In this document: piece by piece, positions 29,730-38,578 of the stretch | Layout of the letters: each line of letters opens with the position of its first letter | Position numbering within the stretch: the first letter of the stretch is position 1 | NCBI RefSeq assembly: GCF_036825535.1 | Contig: NZ_CP098812.1 | Span: 2,604,001-2,668,000, forward strand | Length of the DNA stretch: 64,000 nt | From: Parasalinivibrio latis | GTDB lineage: Bacteria > Pseudomonadota > Gammaproteobacteria > Enterobacterales > Vibrionaceae | Direction: 5' to 3' | The notes under the pieces: generated by a model | The model's database searches: none | Told to the model about the DNA's origin: nothing | Seen by the model: the letters and a program-made list of their open reading frames with translations, nothing else | Program-made: the position numbers and the translations under genes

Positions 29730-30142
29730 GTAATTTGCTCCGGCTAAGTAAACGAGGAAAGCACATAGAAATAATGTGGAATTAGAAACAAACAGAAGCC
29801 GGAATAAAATTAGTAATTCCCACCAGTTAAACTTATTCATATTTGAGATAAACACGAAATAGAATTTGCAACAGGAAATAATTCAATGCCTTGTTGTGGA
29901 AATATAGAATAATCGAATATAAAACAATTCCAACAAATAAAATACTTTCCAAATTTCAAGAAAAATCAAGCAATAAACTTTTTGTAAAACCTCAAGATTG
30001 TCTTCTACACTGCCTTGGGTTTAGTTCCTCATACAGTAAGCATTTTAATTCCCACATCTTTTATAGATGACTAAAAATGCGTTTCAAATTCACATATTAA
30101 TTTGATTTGTGGATTATCTCCTCACCGATATGGAGAGATATT
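29730..30142. promoter_or_regulatory. AT-rich divergent control region of the decarboxylase locus
   Basis: A 413-bp non-coding stretch separates adiA from the antiporter gene. It is markedly AT-rich (long A/T runs at 29855-30000), which fits H-NS-type silencing and acid induction, though this is inference. I could not place the promoters or a regulator site with confidence. No acid-sensing regulator of the AdiY or CadC type is encoded nearby, apart from ToxR, which shares the CadC-like DNA-binding fold. Confidence 0.5.
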
Positions 30143-31459
30143 ATGGCATCCGAATCCAATAAAATGGGCCTGGTAGGGCTAACTACCATTGTTACCGTCA
30201 ATATGATGGGTTCAGGCATCATTATGCTTCCGGCAAGCCTTGCACAGACCGGGGCAATTTCTCTGCTTTCCTGGCTGGTCACTGCAGTAGGCGCTATGTG
30301 CATCGCCTATGCTTTTGCCAAATGCGGAATGTACTGCAACCGGGATGGAGGAATGTCTGCCTACGCCAGTGAAGCACATGGCAAATCCTCGTTTTTCATC
30401 GCGTCTTACACGTATTATGTTTGCCTGGTTATCAGTGCTGTCGCTATTGCCGTTTCTGCTGCCGGATACCTGGTGCCATTTTTCCCGTGGCTGAAAACCA
30501 GCCCAATACACACCTTCGTAGGCGTGGTATCCATACTGGTAGTTACCATGGTAGCGAATTTCTGGGGCCCCAGGATCACCGGGCAAATTTCATCATTTAC
30601 AGTCTGGGGAATTATTATCCCTGTCGTTGGGCTGTCTGTAATCGGCTGGTTTTGGTTTAAGCCGGATGTATTTGCTGAAGCCTGGAACCCCCACCATGAT
30701 GGGACGGTCACGGCAATTTCTTCTGGTATAGCCCTTACGTTATGGGCATTTCTTGGAATTGAGTCCGCAGGGGCAAATTCCGGGGCAGTTGAAAACCCGG
30801 AAAAAAATGTCCCCCTTGCCTGCATGCTGGCAACGAGCTTCACGGCTGTTGTTTATATCGCCTCGACATCTGTGATTCAGGGCATAATCCCCAACCATGA
30901 ACTGGCTGTTTCGGATGCGCCATTTGGACTGGTTTACACCTATATGTTCAACGAAACAGTCGGTATGGTCATCACGGCCTTGGCAGTAATTGCCTGTATC
31001 GGCTCTCTCCTTGGATGGCAGTTTACCAATGCGCAGGTGTCCAAGGCTGCCGCTGACATTAACCTGTTCCCCAAAATATTTGGTGAAGTTAACCATGCCA
31101 ATGCCCCAATAAAGGGAATGCTGATCATGCTGGGGCTTGAGCTGATCCTGGCTCTGATGACGATATCTCCCAACTTGGTAAAGCAGTTTAATGTCCTGCT
31201 TAACCTGGCAGTGTTTATCAATATGGTGCCTTATATTCTTTCCCTGACAGGCCTCGAAGTTATTCTGAGGAACAACAAGGTGAAAGACAGCGAATACAAG
31301 ATTGGAGCAGCAGTAGGGACGGTCGCGGTGGTATACAGTATTTACGGCGTGTATGCATGTGGACAGTCAGCGGTGTTCTGGGGATCTATACTGACGCTGT
31401 TCGGCTATATTTTCTACGGGTTCGTTGCTGGCAGAGATGCTCAGCACGCGCTACGTTGA
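30143..31459 (+). CDS. Basic amino acid/polyamine antiporter, PotE-like
   Basis: An APC-superfamily transporter of 438 residues with about 12 membrane helices. NMMGSGIIMLPASLA, SWLVTAVGAM, ITGQISSFTVWGIIIPVVGL, the LTLWAFLGIESA..VENPEKNVPLA block and GSLLGWQFTNAQVSKAA are nearly identical to E. coli PotE (putrescine/ornithine exchanger). The neighbouring decarboxylase looks arginine-specific, so here it may exchange arginine for agmatine instead; this is inference. ATG 30143 follows GGAGAG. A small exported-protein gene starts 10 bp downstream, so the two are an operon. Confidence 0.85.
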   Translation: MASESNKMGLVGLTTIVTVNMMGSGIIMLPASLAQTGAISLLSWLVTAVGAMCIAYAFAKCGMYCNRDGGMSAYASEAHGKSSFFIASYTYYVCLVISAVAIAVSAAGYLVPFFPWLKTSPIHTFVGVVSILVVTMVANFWGPRITGQISSFTVWGIIIPVVGLSVIGWFWFKPDVFAEAWNPHHDGTVTAISSGIALTLWAFLGIESAGANSGAVENPEKNVPLACMLATSFTAVVYIASTSVIQGIIPNHELAVSDAPFGLVYTYMFNETVGMVITALAVIACIGSLLGWQFTNAQVSKAAADINLFPKIFGEVNHANAPIKGMLIMLGLELILALMTISPNLVKQFNVLLNLAVFINMVPYILSLTGLEVILRNNKVKDSEYKIGAAVGTVAVVYSIYGVYACGQSAVFWGSILTLFGYIFYGFVAGRDAQHALR

Positions 31460-31469
31460 GGAGGCGTCT

Positions 31470-31796
31470 ATGCACCTCAGGTTAAAAAGATCTATTGGTC
31501 TTGGTACTGTACTAGCGGGCTTTATGGCACTGCAGTCTGCACAGGCTGAAAGTGACGGAGGTGATCAAACCGCACTGGAAATCCTGACGGGCAAAAGAAT
31601 TGTGGTTGAACGGAATGTACCAACATCCAAACCCCATTATGTTTACCGGCCTAAAGCCCCTCTTTTCCATCAGGATCATCCGGAAAACAAACCGGAGGAA
31701 CCAAAAATCATGAAGCATCCGTTGGCCGATCACCCGGAGGTCAACAACAACCGCGGACTGAGCCCGGTTCCTTTCCATCACGACAGCAGCCAATAG
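31470..31796 (+). CDS. Small exported protein of unknown function
   Basis: A 108-residue protein with a clear signal peptide (MHLRLKRSIGLGTVLAGFMA, cleavage expected after AQA at about residue 26). The mature part is short, hydrophilic, and rich in Pro and His (DHPENKPEEPK, LADHPE, PFHHDSS). I do not recognise a family. GGAGG lies 6 bases before ATG 31470, and the gene starts 10 bp after the antiporter, so it is probably co-expressed with arginine/agmatine exchange and acts in the periplasm. A hairpin terminator follows at once. Confidence 0.7.
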   Translation: MHLRLKRSIGLGTVLAGFMALQSAQAESDGGDQTALEILTGKRIVVERNVPTSKPHYVYRPKAPLFHQDHPENKPEEPKIMKHPLADHPEVNNNRGLSPVPFHHDSSQ

Positions 31797-31798
31797 CA

Positions 31799-31832
31799 AA
31801 AAGGGCCGCAAAACTGTGCGGCCCCTGCTTTA
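31799..31832 (+). terminator. Terminator after the antiporter operon
   Basis: GGGCCGC / GCGGCCC with a loop of about 8 bases lies just after the stop, with an A-run before it. It can also serve recR on the other strand. Confidence 0.75.
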
Positions 31833-31845
31833 GGTGTCATTCTGC

Positions 31846-32448
31846 TTAACCCAGGCGATGACGGCCAGCCAAGGAATGGCTGAGTGTCGTACCATCTACC
31901 AACTCAAGCTCACCACCCATAGGGACGCCATGAGCAATGCGGCTTGCGACTACATCATTCTCCCGGCAAAGTTCAGCGATATACTGCGCTGTTGCCTCGC
32001 CTTCCACTGTCGGGTTGGTAGCCAGGATTACCTCCTGGATAGACTCATTCTCCAGACGCTTTTCAAGCACATCAAGGCCGATGTCATACGGGCCAATGCC
32101 ATCAAGCGGCGAGAGATGCCCCATCAGGACGAAGTATCGCCCTGAGAATTGGCCGGTTGCTTCTATCGCAGCAATGTCTGCAGGGCTTTCGACCACACAG
32201 ATCTGCCCGTTTTCCTGACGGCGGGGATTACAGCAAATGGCGCAGGTATCTTCTTCCGTAAACGTACGGCAGTGGCTGCAATGCCCGACTTCAGTCATCG
32301 CCCTGGTCAGGGAATCAGCGAGTTTCACTCCGCCCTGACGGTCTCGCTGCAACAAATGGAAAGCCATCCGCTGCGCTGACTTGGGGCCTACACCCGGCAG
32401 GCAGCGCAACGATTCCATCAGTTGCTCCAGCAGTAAACTGGTACGCAT
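31846..32448 (-). CDS. recR: Recombination protein RecR
   Basis: RecR (200 residues) works with RecO and RecF to load RecA on gapped DNA. It shows an N-terminal HhH region ([20 protein letters not shown]), a C4 zinc finger ([17 protein letters not shown]), and a Toprim domain ([26 protein letters not shown]) with [12 protein letters not shown]. It starts 3 bp after ybaB ends, in the conserved order dnaX-ybaB-recR. Confidence 0.97.
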   Translation of the reverse strand: MRTSLLLEQLMESLRCLPGVGPKSAQRMAFHLLQRDRQGGVKLADSLTRAMTEVGHCSHCRTFTEEDTCAICCNPRRQENGQICVVESPADIAAIEATGQFSGRYFVLMGHLSPLDGIGPYDIGLDVLEKRLENESIQEVILATNPTVEGEATAQYIAELCRENDVVASRIAHGVPMGGELELVDGTTLSHSLAGRHRLG

Positions 32449-32451
32449 TGA

Positions 32452-32781
32452 TTAGAATGGCATCTTGAAGCCAGGTGGCAGTTGCATACCACCGGTAACC
32501 TGGCTCATTTTTTCTTTCTGGGTTTCTTCAACACGACGGGCTGCATCATTGAAAGCTGCCGCAATCAGGTCTTCCAGCATCTCTTTGTCGTCTTCCATCA
32601 GGCTTTCATCGATTTCAACACGACGAACATTGTGGCTGCCGGTCACAGTCACTTTAACCAGGCCAGCGCCAGACTCGCCGGTTACTTCCATATTGGCAAT
32701 CTCTTCCTGAAGCTTCTGCATGCGATCTTGCATTTGCTGGGCTTGCTTCATCAGGTTGCCCATACCACCTTTACCAAACAT
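32452..32781 (-). CDS. ybaB: YbaB/EbfC family nucleoid-associated protein
   Basis: A 109-residue dimeric DNA-binding protein of the YbaB/EbfC family. It begins [40 protein letters not shown] in the standard way, has a coiled N-terminal helix and the beta core [17 protein letters not shown]. It lies between dnaX (29 bp upstream) and recR. Its role is nucleoid binding; the link to recombination is contextual. Confidence 0.95.
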   Translation of the reverse strand: MFGKGGMGNLMKQAQQMQDRMQKLQEEIANMEVTGESGAGLVKVTVTGSHNVRRVEIDESLMEDDKEMLEDLIAAAFNDAARRVEETQKEKMSQVTGGMQLPPGFKMPF

Positions 32782-32810
32782 AGTTATCTCTCTCTGGGAA
32801 ATTACTGTGA

Positions 32811-35009
32811 CTATAGAGGACGAATACTGTCTTCATCCACCCTCGCGGCAAACCGCTGGCAGATAAACTGTATATTCGGGTCATTGTTGATATTTTCAAT
32901 GGCTCCGGCCAGTTTTTGTGAATATAACTGCTCACGAAGCTCAAGAGGCGTTGTTCCCTCAGTACCGGTTCTTATGGTTAAATGAACCGGCTGATTCATC
33001 ACGGTACTCAGGGATGCCTCAAGTTGTTGTTGTGCCTTGTCAGACTGCAGATGAGACTGATCAGGACGAAGAACCAGGGTCACTGACTCACCGGACTGCT
33101 CCATGGCTGCATTCAGGGCAAGCTGCTTAACCAGACGACCAACATCAAGCTGATTGGCAATTCGGCTCCACTCATCACCTGTACACGATTCTTCCAGTAA
33201 CTTTGCCGCCATTTCCGGGGTTTTGGTGTGGTTTAACGCCGTCTTGATGGTTTCCGGCGTAATTTCTACCACTTCAGCCTTTGGCTTTAATATCCCGGTA
33301 GGTTTCCAGCGGTAATCTTCTGGTTCCGACGGCTTAGCATTATCCGGTTTGGGCTGAGGCAGTCCCGGCTCGGCAGGATGCTCTGCGGCAATACGCTCCA
33401 GTGCAGACAATGTCTTGCCTGCCGAAACCGGTTTAACCTTTTTTGGGCCGTTATCCCCCTGCTGTTTCGCTTTCGCCCTGCTTCGCAGCAGATTACCCGC
33501 CGCCAGCAAATGCCCCGCTGTTGAACTTGTTGCTGGCTGTGCCGAAACCTGTTCCTGGTTAGCTTGCTGGGTCTGTGGAACAGCTGAAGGGGCTGTATCA
33601 TGATGCGGTACCATATCATGGTAATCATCTTGCTCATCAGGAAGCGGAGGCATCGAGTCCAAATCTGCCGGAGGTGGCATCTCTGGTTGTGCTGGGGTTG
33701 CATGCGGTACAGCACGAAGATCCTGAGGAGCTCGAACTGGCGCGACCACCGGCTCGGCCTGAGCTTGTTTCACAGCAGCTCTTGCAGGTTGTTCAGTAGA
33801 TTCCTGCGGCGCAGGTTTGGCCGTAACAGGTGACGGGGAAGCCGCTCTTACTGGTGCATTTGTATTACCCGGCGTCTGGACAGATACAGTTTGCGCAGTG
33901 ACTGGCTGAGGTGTCCACATTGCCTTCGCCGGCTGGAAAGCCAGCATACGCAACAGTGTCATTTCCAGTCCAGCACGCCCATCCGGGGCATAGTTCAGGT
34001 CGTCACGCCCCTGGAGGGCAATCTGGTAATAGAGCTGGACATCCTGAGGCGACATCGTCGCTGCAAGCACGCTAATTCGTTCATGGTCTGGGTGGCTGGC
34101 CGCAACCACAGATGGCATTACCTGGAACATAGCGATGCGGTGTAATTGAGTAGCGAGCTCTTTGAGCAAGCCATCCCAATCAACACCAACTGAAGCGATT
34201 TCTCCAAGCGTATGGAGAAGCAGTGCTGCATCAGCGTGAGTCAACGCTTCCAGTAAGCTGATTGCCTGGTCATCTGCCAGGGTACCCAGCATATCAGCGA
34301 CTTGAGCGGTAAATATTTCACCATTTCCAAGGGCAATAGCCTGGTCAGTAAGGCTGAGCGCATCTCGCATACTGCCTTCAGCGGCTTTCGCCAGAAGCTG
34401 CAGAGCACGGGGCTCGGAGGTTACCCCTTCGGAATGGAGAACATGGTCAAGCTGGTGCTGGATCTGATCCGTACTCAGGTGTTTGAGATGGAATTGAAGG
34501 CAACGAGAAAGAATGGTAACCGGCAGCTTTTGCGGATCTGTCGTTGCCAGCAGGAACTTTACATACTCTGGTGGTTCTTCCAGCGTCTTGAGAAGTGCAT
34601 TGAAGCTATGACGAGAGAGCATGTGCACCTCGTCAATAATGTAGATTTTAAAGCGCCCGCGAGCAGGCTTGTACTGGACGTTATCCAGTAAGTCACGGGT
34701 ATCTTCTACTTTTGTCCGCGATGCAGCATCGATCTCGAGCAGATCAACAAAGCGGCCTTCATCGATTTCTTTACAGGTCGCGCACTGCCCGCATGGATTG
34801 GCGGTAATACCCTGCTCACAGTTCAGGCCTTTGGCGAAAATACGGGCAATGGTTGTTTTCCCCACACCCCGGGTGCCGCTGAAAAGATAAGCATGGTGAA
34901 GACGGTTATGCTCAAGTGCATTCTCCAGTGCTGTGAGCACGTGAGATTGTCCGACGACATCAGAAAACTGACGTGGTCGCCACTTTCGAGCAAGAACTTG
35001 GTAACTCAT
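32811..35009 (-). CDS. dnaX: DNA polymerase III subunits tau and gamma
   Basis: Full-length tau has 732 residues and forms the clamp-loader ATPase and the bridge to the polymerase core and DnaB. It has the Walker A GTRGVGKT (45-52), a zinc module ([11 protein letters not shown] plus the earlier Cys), DEVHMLS (Walker B region), the sensor [11 protein letters not shown], and SRC (arginine finger). A long Pro/Ala/Gln-rich linker spans about 370-560, with the tau-specific C-terminus beyond it. A programmed -1 frameshift site at codons 523-524 would give a 525-residue gamma. Longer than E. coli tau (643), mostly in the linker. Confidence 0.96.
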   Translation of the reverse strand: MSYQVLARKWRPRQFSDVVGQSHVLTALENALEHNRLHHAYLFSGTRGVGKTTIARIFAKGLNCEQGITANPCGQCATCKEIDEGRFVDLLEIDAASRTKVEDTRDLLDNVQYKPARGRFKIYIIDEVHMLSRHSFNALLKTLEEPPEYVKFLLATTDPQKLPVTILSRCLQFHLKHLSTDQIQHQLDHVLHSEGVTSEPRALQLLAKAAEGSMRDALSLTDQAIALGNGEIFTAQVADMLGTLADDQAISLLEALTHADAALLLHTLGEIASVGVDWDGLLKELATQLHRIAMFQVMPSVVAASHPDHERISVLAATMSPQDVQLYYQIALQGRDDLNYAPDGRAGLEMTLLRMLAFQPAKAMWTPQPVTAQTVSVQTPGNTNAPVRAASPSPVTAKPAPQESTEQPARAAVKQAQAEPVVAPVRAPQDLRAVPHATPAQPEMPPPADLDSMPPLPDEQDDYHDMVPHHDTAPSAVPQTQQANQEQVSAQPATSSTAGHLLAAGNLLRSRAKAKQQGDNGPKKVKPVSAGKTLSALERIAAEHPAEPGLPQPKPDNAKPSEPEDYRWKPTGILKPKAEVVEITPETIKTALNHTKTPEMAAKLLEESCTGDEWSRIANQLDVGRLVKQLALNAAMEQSGESVTLVLRPDQSHLQSDKAQQQLEASLSTVMNQPVHLTIRTGTEGTTPLELREQLYSQKLAGAIENINNDPNIQFICQRFAARVDEDSIRPL
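33433..33460 (-). other. Programmed -1 frameshift site of dnaX
   Basis: On the minus strand the in-frame slippery heptamer A AAA AAG (33444-33438) is the same as in E. coli dnaX. Slipping one base back reads GGT then TAA (33435-33433), so the short gamma form would end one residue after the shift. A Shine-Dalgarno-like AGGGGG lies 10 bases before the heptamer, the spacing of the E. coli stimulator. A downstream stem (GCAG / CTGC with AGACA / TGTCT inside) is possible. Confidence 0.85.
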
Positions 35010-35055
35010 ATTTTTGCCCTGACTGAATAAGGCCCTATGCTAGCACAGCTGTAAC

Positions 35056-35092
35056 GCAGCAGGCGACAGCACCGGGTACTGTCGCCTGCTAA
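35056..35092. terminator. Perfect hairpin between apt and dnaX
   Basis: AGCAGGCGACAG pairs with CTGTCGCCTGCT around a 9-base loop, a 12-bp perfect stem. It probably ends apt transcription or acts as an mRNA processing site; there is no strong T-run on the minus strand. Confidence 0.65.
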
Positions 35093-35129
35093 TTAACCAA
35101 TTGGTGTGACAACGGTTTCGTTTGAAAAA

Positions 35130-35681
35130 TTAATGGCCGTCAAACTCACAGATAGTGAAGACATTCAGGCCCAGCTTTTCAAGACGCGCTTCTCCACCAA
35201 TTTCCGGCAGGGAAATTACGAATGCTGCGTCAGCCACATCACCACCAAGGCGACGGATAAGCTTTGTAGTCGCTTCGATAGTACCGCCGGTGGCCAGCAG
35301 GTCATCAACCACCAGTACTTTATCCCCTTCGCTGATAGCATCAACGTGGATTTCCAGTGTGTCCTGGCCGTATTCAAGTTCGTAACTTTCAGAAATTACT
35401 TCACGAGGCAGCTTGCCCGGTTTGCGCACAGGAACGAAACCCACACCCAGCTCAAGTGCCAGAGGCGCACCGAACAGGAAACCACGGGATTCAGTACCCA
35501 CAACTTTGGTAAAACCGCCATCGCGGTACTTTTCTACCAACAGCGCGATTGTGGCTTTATAAGCTGCAGCATCTTCCATCAAACTGGTGATATCTCGGAA
35601 AATGATGCCTGGCTTTGGGTAGTCAGGAATGGACTTAATGCTGTTTTTGATCTGAGCAATCGCGTCTTTTGTCATAGTCAT
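35130..35681 (-). CDS. apt: Adenine phosphoribosyltransferase
   Basis: Apt (183 residues, as in E. coli) makes AMP from adenine and PRPP. Conserved blocks are [45 protein letters not shown], and the PRPP loop [19 protein letters not shown] precedes ATG 35681; ATG 35675 is an alternative two codons in. It lies upstream of dnaX as in enterobacteria. Confidence 0.97.
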   Translation of the reverse strand: MTMTKDAIAQIKNSIKSIPDYPKPGIIFRDITSLMEDAAAYKATIALLVEKYRDGGFTKVVGTESRGFLFGAPLALELGVGFVPVRKPGKLPREVISESYELEYGQDTLEIHVDAISEGDKVLVVDDLLATGGTIEATTKLIRRLGGDVADAAFVISLPEIGGEARLEKLGLNVFTICEFDGH

Positions 35682-35796
35682 CTTTCCGGCCTTGCCGGGA
35701 ACTCCTGTTTATCTCAATCAGGACACCGTGTCCCCGTCTTGCGGAATGACCTGCGAAATCTGACGGGATGCTGGGTGTCAACACAACCCAGTGATG

Positions 35797-36201
35797 TTAT
35801 GTGTTTTCACCTTGCGGAGCAACTGGGGCACCTTCAGGCAAACGATTAAACCAGATAAGTAAAGTGATACACATGACTGCGAGCATGATTTTGAGCCAAA
35901 TGAACGACACAATATAGATAGACAGGCAAAAGCTCAGGACAATAAAAACGTTCGCTCTTTTTTTTACCTGACGAGAAACCGCACGGTGTTCATGCCAGTC
36001 CCTTATAACAGGGCCGTACTTGGGGTGGTTGTTAAGCCAGGCCGCTGCCCTGGGGGAACTTTTCAGGAAACACCCGCTGGCAAGCAACAAGAAAGGGGTA
36101 GTAGGAAGAACCGGCAGGAAAATGCCGATGATGGCGAGCGCAACTAAAAGCCAGCCCGCCGAAAACAAGAGAAAATTGGTGACTTTCTGTCGCACTGTCA
36201 C
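35797..36201 (-). CDS. ybaN: YbaN family inner-membrane protein (DUF454)
   Basis: A 134-residue membrane protein with LLFSAGWLLVALAIIGIFLPVLPTTPFLLLASGCFLKSSPRAAAWL, the DUF454 signature, and two further membrane segments near residues 80-115. Function unknown. It starts at GTG 36201 with a near-perfect AGGAGGT 4 bases upstream, and lies 11 bp after a tiny membrane-protein ORF, with which it is probably co-transcribed. Order priC-...-ybaN-apt-dnaX recalls E. coli. Confidence 0.88.
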   Translation of the reverse strand: MTVRQKVTNFLLFSAGWLLVALAIIGIFLPVLPTTPFLLLASGCFLKSSPRAAAWLNNHPKYGPVIRDWHEHRAVSRQVKKRANVFIVLSFCLSIYIVSFIWLKIMLAVMCITLLIWFNRLPEGAPVAPQGENT

Positions 36202-36212
36202 CTCCTGGTTAC

Positions 36213-36329
36213 CTAACTCCCAATAATTTTGAGCCAGGTTAGGGTTGCAGGCAAGGTTGGAATAAGCAAAACAACTACCAGCCCCAGAAAATAGGCAAAA
36301 TTATACGGATCTTTATACTCTTGGCTCAC
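36213..36329 (-). CDS. 38-residue single-helix membrane protein
   Basis: A short reverse-strand gene starts at GTG 36329 behind GAGGAG (6-base spacing) and ends at TAG 36213. The product begins MSQEYKDPYNFAYFLG and has one membrane helix (about residues 12-33, FAYFLGLVVVLLIPTLPATL) and a short basic tail. I do not recognise a family. The good ribosome-binding site, the membrane-helix composition and the 11-bp spacing to ybaN argue that it is real. Confidence 0.6.
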   Translation of the reverse strand: MSQEYKDPYNFAYFLGLVVVLLIPTLPATLTWLKIIGS

Positions 36330-36504
36330 GATTAGCTCCTCACTACGTTTATTGTCATTTTTCGCAACACAATATAAACGAATCGTTCACCATCAAACAC
36401 CGATAAAATAAAAGGATATTTTCCTCGCAAGTTGATTCATATCAGTATAGACAATGCTTGCCAGACGTAAACTCATGTAATCTGAGTAACGCGAATGTGT
36501 GCCT

Positions 36505-36855
36505 ATGTTAACCACAGAGCAACTATCAACATTTAAAGATGCGCTGGAAAACGAAAGACTGACTCTGCGCGAACGCATATTGGCATCGTTGACCGACTAT
36601 CCCCTGACCCAGCCGGAATTGCTGCAAACCCATCACCTAATCGGGCTTTGCCAGGATGAAGGCAGGAACTCAAAGCATCTTGGGTTCAGGCTGGAACGTG
36701 TCGACGCCGCGCTTTGCGCCATGATGATGGAAATGTACGGCTTGTGTGCAGACTGCGAGGACGAAATTACTGTCGCAGATCTGGAAAAAGATCCCGCAGA
36801 GCCCCGTTGCAAGTCATGCAGGATGCATGACCACTATCATCACGAAGAAATTTGA
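36505..36855 (+). CDS. TraR/DksA-type C4 zinc-finger protein
   Basis: A 116-residue protein with an N-terminal helical hairpin region and a C-terminal zinc finger. The finger is CADC..CKSC in YGLCADCEDEITVADLEKDPAEPRCKSC. This is the layout of small DksA/TraR relatives, which bind the RNA polymerase secondary channel. Whether it modulates transcription like DksA is inference; the acidic DxxDxA coiled-coil tip of DksA is not evident. ATG 36505 is chosen over GTG 36499. Monocistronic, ending at a shared terminator. Confidence 0.75.
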   Translation: MLTTEQLSTFKDALENERLTLRERILASLTDYPLTQPELLQTHHLIGLCQDEGRNSKHLGFRLERVDAALCAMMMEMYGLCADCEDEITVADLEKDPAEPRCKSCRMHDHYHHEEI

Positions 36856-36857
36856 TC

Positions 36858-36889
36858 AAAAACACCGGCCTGAAAAGCCGGTGTTTTTG
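36858..36889. terminator. Bidirectional terminator after the DksA-like gene
   Basis: AAAACACCGGC pairs with GCCGGTGTTTT around a 7-base loop. It is shared with the convergent DUF2057 gene. Confidence 0.9.
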
Positions 36890-36905
36890 TATGGGAGTCC
36901 CGTCA

Positions 36906-37544
36906 CTAATCCTGATCGACCATCCATTTACGGAAGGTTTTACGTTCTTCTTTGGATGCTTTGGTGTACCAGAGCTTTAACTGAGTGAGGGCATCGCCAG
37001 TAATTTCTACTTTGCCATCTTCTTTTACCTCGACGGCAACATCTTCAATATCAACCGGGCCAGATTGCTCAAGAATAATGCCCTGCTCTTTGTTGTATTT
37101 GGCTACTACTTTTTCCATATTGGAAAAACCAGCGAAGCCTGTTCCCGTGAGTCCCACACCTTTTATCAAAGACTTTTTGTCTGATGAGGTCTTAAGCATC
37201 CATTCAGGATCCCGTTTAAAAAATGCTTTAACTTGGGTAAGTGTTTTAAAGTCCCTAAGATAGATTATTGCTTCCCCATCAACAGGAGTGTACTCAAACA
37301 AATACGGTCGGGAGGTGTAAATTGCCGTCTTGCTGCCATTTCTGACTTCACCAGAATATCTCAAGGCAATCTGGTTAGTTTGAGAACTTAACTTTAGAAG
37401 TTTTTCCTGTTCATCAGTCACTTCTCGTCCATTAAGAACCAAAAACTCTATATTGTTACCTGCTATAAGCTTCGATTCCGCAAAAGCAGGGGCTGCAATT
37501 GAACACAATAGAATGAATGCTGATGCTAAAAAGTTACGGAACAT
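36906..37544 (-). CDS. YccT/CsgI family exported protein (DUF2057)
   Basis: A 212-residue protein with a signal peptide (MFRNFLASAFILLCSIAAPA, cleaved after AFA). The mature domain starts ESKLIAGNNIEFLVLNGREV, the DUF2057 pattern of E. coli YccT/CsgI, a periplasmic protein reported to affect curli assembly. The C-terminal LKLWYTKASKEERKTFRKWMV is also typical. ATG 37544 follows GGAGAG. Same strand as the porin upstream, but a terminator separates them. Confidence 0.8.
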   Translation of the reverse strand: MFRNFLASAFILLCSIAAPAFAESKLIAGNNIEFLVLNGREVTDEQEKLLKLSSQTNQIALRYSGEVRNGSKTAIYTSRPYLFEYTPVDGEAIIYLRDFKTLTQVKAFFKRDPEWMLKTSSDKKSLIKGVGLTGTGFAGFSNMEKVVAKYNKEQGIILEQSGPVDIEDVAVEVKEDGKVEITGDALTQLKLWYTKASKEERKTFRKWMVDQD

Positions 37545-37561
37545 TATTCTCTCCATGACCA

Positions 37562-37588
37562 ACAAAGCCGCCAAATGGCGGCTTTGAT
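37562..37588. terminator. Terminator after the porin gene
   Basis: CAAAGCCGCC / GGCGGCTTTG around an AAAT loop lies 28-54 bp past the porin stop. Confidence 0.8.
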
Positions 37589-37615
37589 ATAAGAGGTATT
37601 ACTTTCAAAAGACTA

Positions 37616-38578
37616 TTAGAAAGCGACTTCCATACCTACTACATAACCCATATCGATGCCATCAACATCCGCATCACCAAGCTCAGCATATACTTTCGCG
37701 TTGCCGTTAAGCTTGTAAGTTACGTTACCGTAATAGTTGTTGATAGTGTCAACGCCGCTAACGTCAGAGTCAACGATGTTGTAACCAACAGCGTAAGTGA
37801 AATCACCCATTGAGTAACTTGCAGCGATTTCAACTACGTTCAACTTGTACTTATCGCCATCAGAAACACGCTTGTATTCCAATTGCCCGTACAATGCAGC
37901 CAGTGAGATTGCGTCAAATGAATATTCAGCTTCGATATCAAACGCATTCACATCGGTTGCAACTGCAGTTGTACCATCGTACTTAAAGCTCAGGTCTTGA
38001 CCATTGTAGATGTATACACGTGCATCTAAATCACCGAAACGAGCACCAATACGTCCGTCAACAACCGTTGGTTCGTTGTCAGTAGTATCAACTCCATCAG
38101 AAGTCAGAAGCGTCGATACACCAAAGTAAAACTGATCTGCGTCGTAAGTGTACTTAGCGGCTTGACTGCCGTGAGTGGTTACAAAACCAAATTGCTCAAA
38201 GCCAAGCTCGTAATCTTTACCAATACCTGCATCATCAGAGATCAGGTATTGACGACCAAACGTAACAGTACCGAAATCACCGTCCAAACCAACATAAACA
38301 ACATCGTTGGTAAAGTCGCCGCTTTCAAACTCAAACGCCAGATCTGCGATAGCACTGAGGGAATCAGAGATCTCAACAGAGGTGTTCAACTCCAGGTCAC
38401 CGTCATCAATACGGAAAGCGCCGTCAGCATTTTTCTTCAGAAGCTGCGCGTACTGAATTTCGGATGCACCCTTGAGTGATACGCTTACGCCATCTGCGTC
38501 ATGCAGGTTGATAGACGCACTCGCGGTGCCCGCTGCCAGCAGAGCTGGTACAGCCATTGCCAGAATAGTCTTTTTCAT
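37616..38578 (-). CDS. OmpU/OmpL-like trimeric porin
   Basis: A 320-residue outer-membrane beta-barrel with a signal peptide (MKKTILAMAVPALLAAGTASA). The mature protein starts SINLHDADGVSVSLKGASEIQY, continues with alternating amphipathic strands and FGTVTFGRQYLISDD, and ends in a terminal Phe (VVGMEVAF), as needed for BAM recognition. The very acidic loops (DVDGIDMG, DSDVSGVD) fit Vibrionaceae porins of the OmpU/OmpL group. It probably admits small hydrophilic solutes. Control by the ToxR encoded in the same window is plausible but not shown. Confidence 0.88.
   Translation of the reverse strand: MKKTILAMAVPALLAAGTASASINLHDADGVSVSLKGASEIQYAQLLKKNADGAFRIDDGDLELNTSVEISDSLSAIADLAFEFESGDFTNDVVYVGLDGDFGTVTFGRQYLISDDAGIGKDYELGFEQFGFVTTHGSQAAKYTYDADQFYFGVSTLLTSDGVDTTDNEPTVVDGRIGARFGDLDARVYIYNGQDLSFKYDGTTAVATDVNAFDIEAEYSFDAISLAALYGQLEYKRVSDGDKYKLNVVEIAASYSMGDFTYAVGYNIVDSDVSGVDTINNYYGNVTYKLNGNAKVYAELGDADVDGIDMGYVVGMEVAF

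Noticed and set aside
29730..29855. N-terminal extension of the decarboxylase with a membrane-like segment
   Set aside because: The added 42 residues (WELLILFRLLF) come from AT-rich promoter DNA; AdiA-type enzymes are soluble and start at the ATG at 29729, which has a GGAG.
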